Part shown: piece after piece, positions 62,904 to 64,000 of the stretch
How positions within the stretch are numbered: the first letter of the stretch is position 1
Layout: every line of letters begins with the position of its first letter
Source: Paenibacillus sp. E222
GTDB taxonomy: Bacteria; Bacillota; Bacilli; Paenibacillales; Paenibacillaceae
Length of the DNA stretch: 64,000 nucleotides
Direction: 5' to 3'
Assembly (NCBI RefSeq): GCF_013401555.1
Contig: NZ_CP058552.1
Coordinates: forward strand, 4,712,001-4,776,000
The notes under the pieces: generated by a model
Databases searched by the model: none
What the model was told of the DNA's origin: nothing
Seen by the model: the letters and a program-made list of their open reading frames with translations, nothing else
Position numbers and translations under genes: made by a program

Positions 62904-64000
62904 ATGTCGAAGACTGAGGAAATGAATAAGGTAATGGAGTCAAATAAACAGCTTATGGATGAGAGATATAGACCGGGATATCATTTTTCGCCTCCATCCC
63001 ATTGGATGAACGATCCGAACGGATTAGTCTATTATGAGGGAGAATATCATCTGTTTTATCAACATCATCCCTATAGTAATAAATGGGGGCCGATGCACTG
63101 GGGCCATGCCTTAAGCCATGATTTGATTCATTGGCAACATGAACCTATCGCTCTGTTCCCTGACGAGCATGGAGCCATTTTTTCTGGTTGCTGTGTGGTT
63201 GACTTTAATAACAGCAGCGGACTGTTCGCGGGCTCTCATGGATTGATTGCGATCTTTACCCAAGCGGATACTTGTCCAAAGACAGGGCAGCCGCGCCAGC
63301 GGCAAAGCTTGGCTTACAGCAGCGATAAAGGCAGAACCTGGCATAAATATGAGGGGAATCCGATTCTTGCCGATATGGATCTGGTAGACTTCCGGGACCC
63401 GAAAGTGTTCTGGCATGCACAAAGTGAGCGGTGGGTTATGACCATTGTAGCGGGAGATCATGCTCGGTTTTATGGGTCGGAAAATTTGCGTGAATGGACA
63501 TTAACAGGGGAATTCGGGCAAAAGGAAGGCTCGCATGACGGCGTTTGGGAATGCCCGGATCTCTTTGAATTGCCAATCGATGACAGTGGACGTTCCAAAT
63601 GGGTACTTATCATTAGCATTGGGGATAACCCTGCCTTTCCGGAAGGATCACGCACGCAATATTTTATCGGAGAGTTCGACGGCAATACATTCATCAACGA
63701 CAATTCGGCTGATCATATCATGTGGTTGGATCACGGTCGGGACAACTATGCAGGGGTCACCTGGTCGGATATGCATGAACAAGACGGACGACGTGTGATC
63801 ATCGGTTGGATGAGCAACTGGAAATATGCAAACGAGACGCCAACCGGAGACTGGAGAGGCGCAATGACTCTGCCTCGCGCCCTGTCACTGACCAGTCGGG
63901 ACGAGGGCATTGAGTTAACCCAAATGCCTGTCCGGGAAATAGAACAGCTGCGGAAAGAGTCGAAAAGCTGGTCTGATGTCACGGTTACGCAGGATGTCCC
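62904..64000 (+). CDS. Glycoside hydrolase family 32 (sucrase/levanase), 3' end outside window
   Basis: At least 365 residues without a stop to the window end. GH32 motifs: HWMNDPNGLVYYEGEYHLFY (nucleophile Asp), VDFRDPKVFW (RDP), and WECPDLFELP (acid/base Glu). No signal peptide, so probably cytoplasmic, cleaving imported sucrose or fructo-oligosaccharides. GGAAGGGG precedes ATG 62904. The C-terminal beta-sandwich lies beyond the window. Confidence 0.92.
   Translation, partial: MSKTEEMNKVMESNKQLMDERYRPGYHFSPPSHWMNDPNGLVYYEGEYHLFYQHHPYSNKWGPMHWGHALSHDLIHWQHEPIALFPDEHGAIFSGCCVVDFNNSSGLFAGSHGLIAIFTQADTCPKTGQPRQRQSLAYSSDKGRTWHKYEGNPILADMDLVDFRDPKVFWHAQSERWVMTIVAGDHARFYGSENLREWTLTGEFGQKEGSHDGVWECPDLFELPIDDSGRSKWVLIISIGDNPAFPEGSRTQYFIGEFDGNTFINDNSADHIMWLDHGRDNYAGVTWSDMHEQDGRRVIIGWMSNWKYANETPTGDWRGAMTLPRALSLTSRDEGIELTQMPVREIEQLRKESKSWSDVTVTQDV

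Overview
The window looks like a chromosome segment of a spore-forming low-GC Gram-positive, most probably Paenibacillus or a close relative. The evidence is SLH-domain proteins, a YheC/YheD-type spore-coat ATP-grasp protein, three HxlR-type regulators, LplB/YtcP-like sugar permeases, strong AGGAGG-type ribosome binding sites and a T-box leader. No rRNA, tRNA or CRISPR was found. This is an accessory region: short intact operons are separated by intergenic stretches full of broken genes and dispersed repeats.

Layout. 1-2.9 kb: the 3' end of an amidinotransferase-like gene, translationally coupled to a PGM1-like ATP-grasp peptide ligase, with a convergent MFS exporter; this resembles an amidino-peptide natural-product locus. 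3.3-6.0 kb: an SLH pseudogene followed by an IS3-family (IS150-like) element lodged in the loop of a terminator. 6.1-9.0 kb: an MBL-fold hydrolase divergent from an FAH-family hydrolase and a TetR regulator. 10.5-13.7 kb: sugar nucleotidyltransferase, glycosyltransferase and YheC/D protein, possibly for spore-surface glycan. 14.6-16.8 kb: the kbl-tdh threonine catabolic operon. 18.7-24.6 kb: a radical SAM protein, then an HxlR regulator divergent from a complete OpuC-like ABC transporter with a quinone-oxidoreductase-like enzyme and a SnoaL-like protein. 25.3-28.7 kb: isochorismatase/TetR and AHL-lactonase-like/HxlR divergent pairs. 29.3-31.5 kb: a T-box and a short alanyl-tRNA synthetase paralogue. 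31.8-34.3 kb: HxlR, a quinol monooxygenase-like protein and an NmrA-type reductase. 34.8-37.4 kb: shuffled fragments of an Rhs/WapA-like polymorphic toxin locus around an ASCH-domain gene. 37.8-40.6 kb: DinB protein, then a TetR regulon marked by two near-identical operators. 43.1-45.2 kb: flavin monooxygenase, FMN reductase and stand-alone riboflavin kinase operon. 48.3-56.6 kb: TetR, alcohol dehydrogenase, SDR and old-yellow-enzyme modules. 56.7-58.0 kb: IS4-type and SLH remnants. 58.1-64.0 kb: a LacI-controlled CUT1 ABC transporter with a GH32 fructan/sucrose hydrolase that runs off the window.

The feature that ties the region together is a dispersed intergenic element of about 160 bp. It starts at TGTCG(A/C)GGG, contains an intrinsic terminator and a 20-bp inverted repeat whose arms co-vary between copies, and ends near GATTAGATG. 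I count about fourteen full, partial or internally deleted copies, all in the same orientation, and several begin exactly where a truncated gene stops. A second, smaller recurrent signal is a GATC-centred terminator hairpin, one copy of which is split by the IS3 element.
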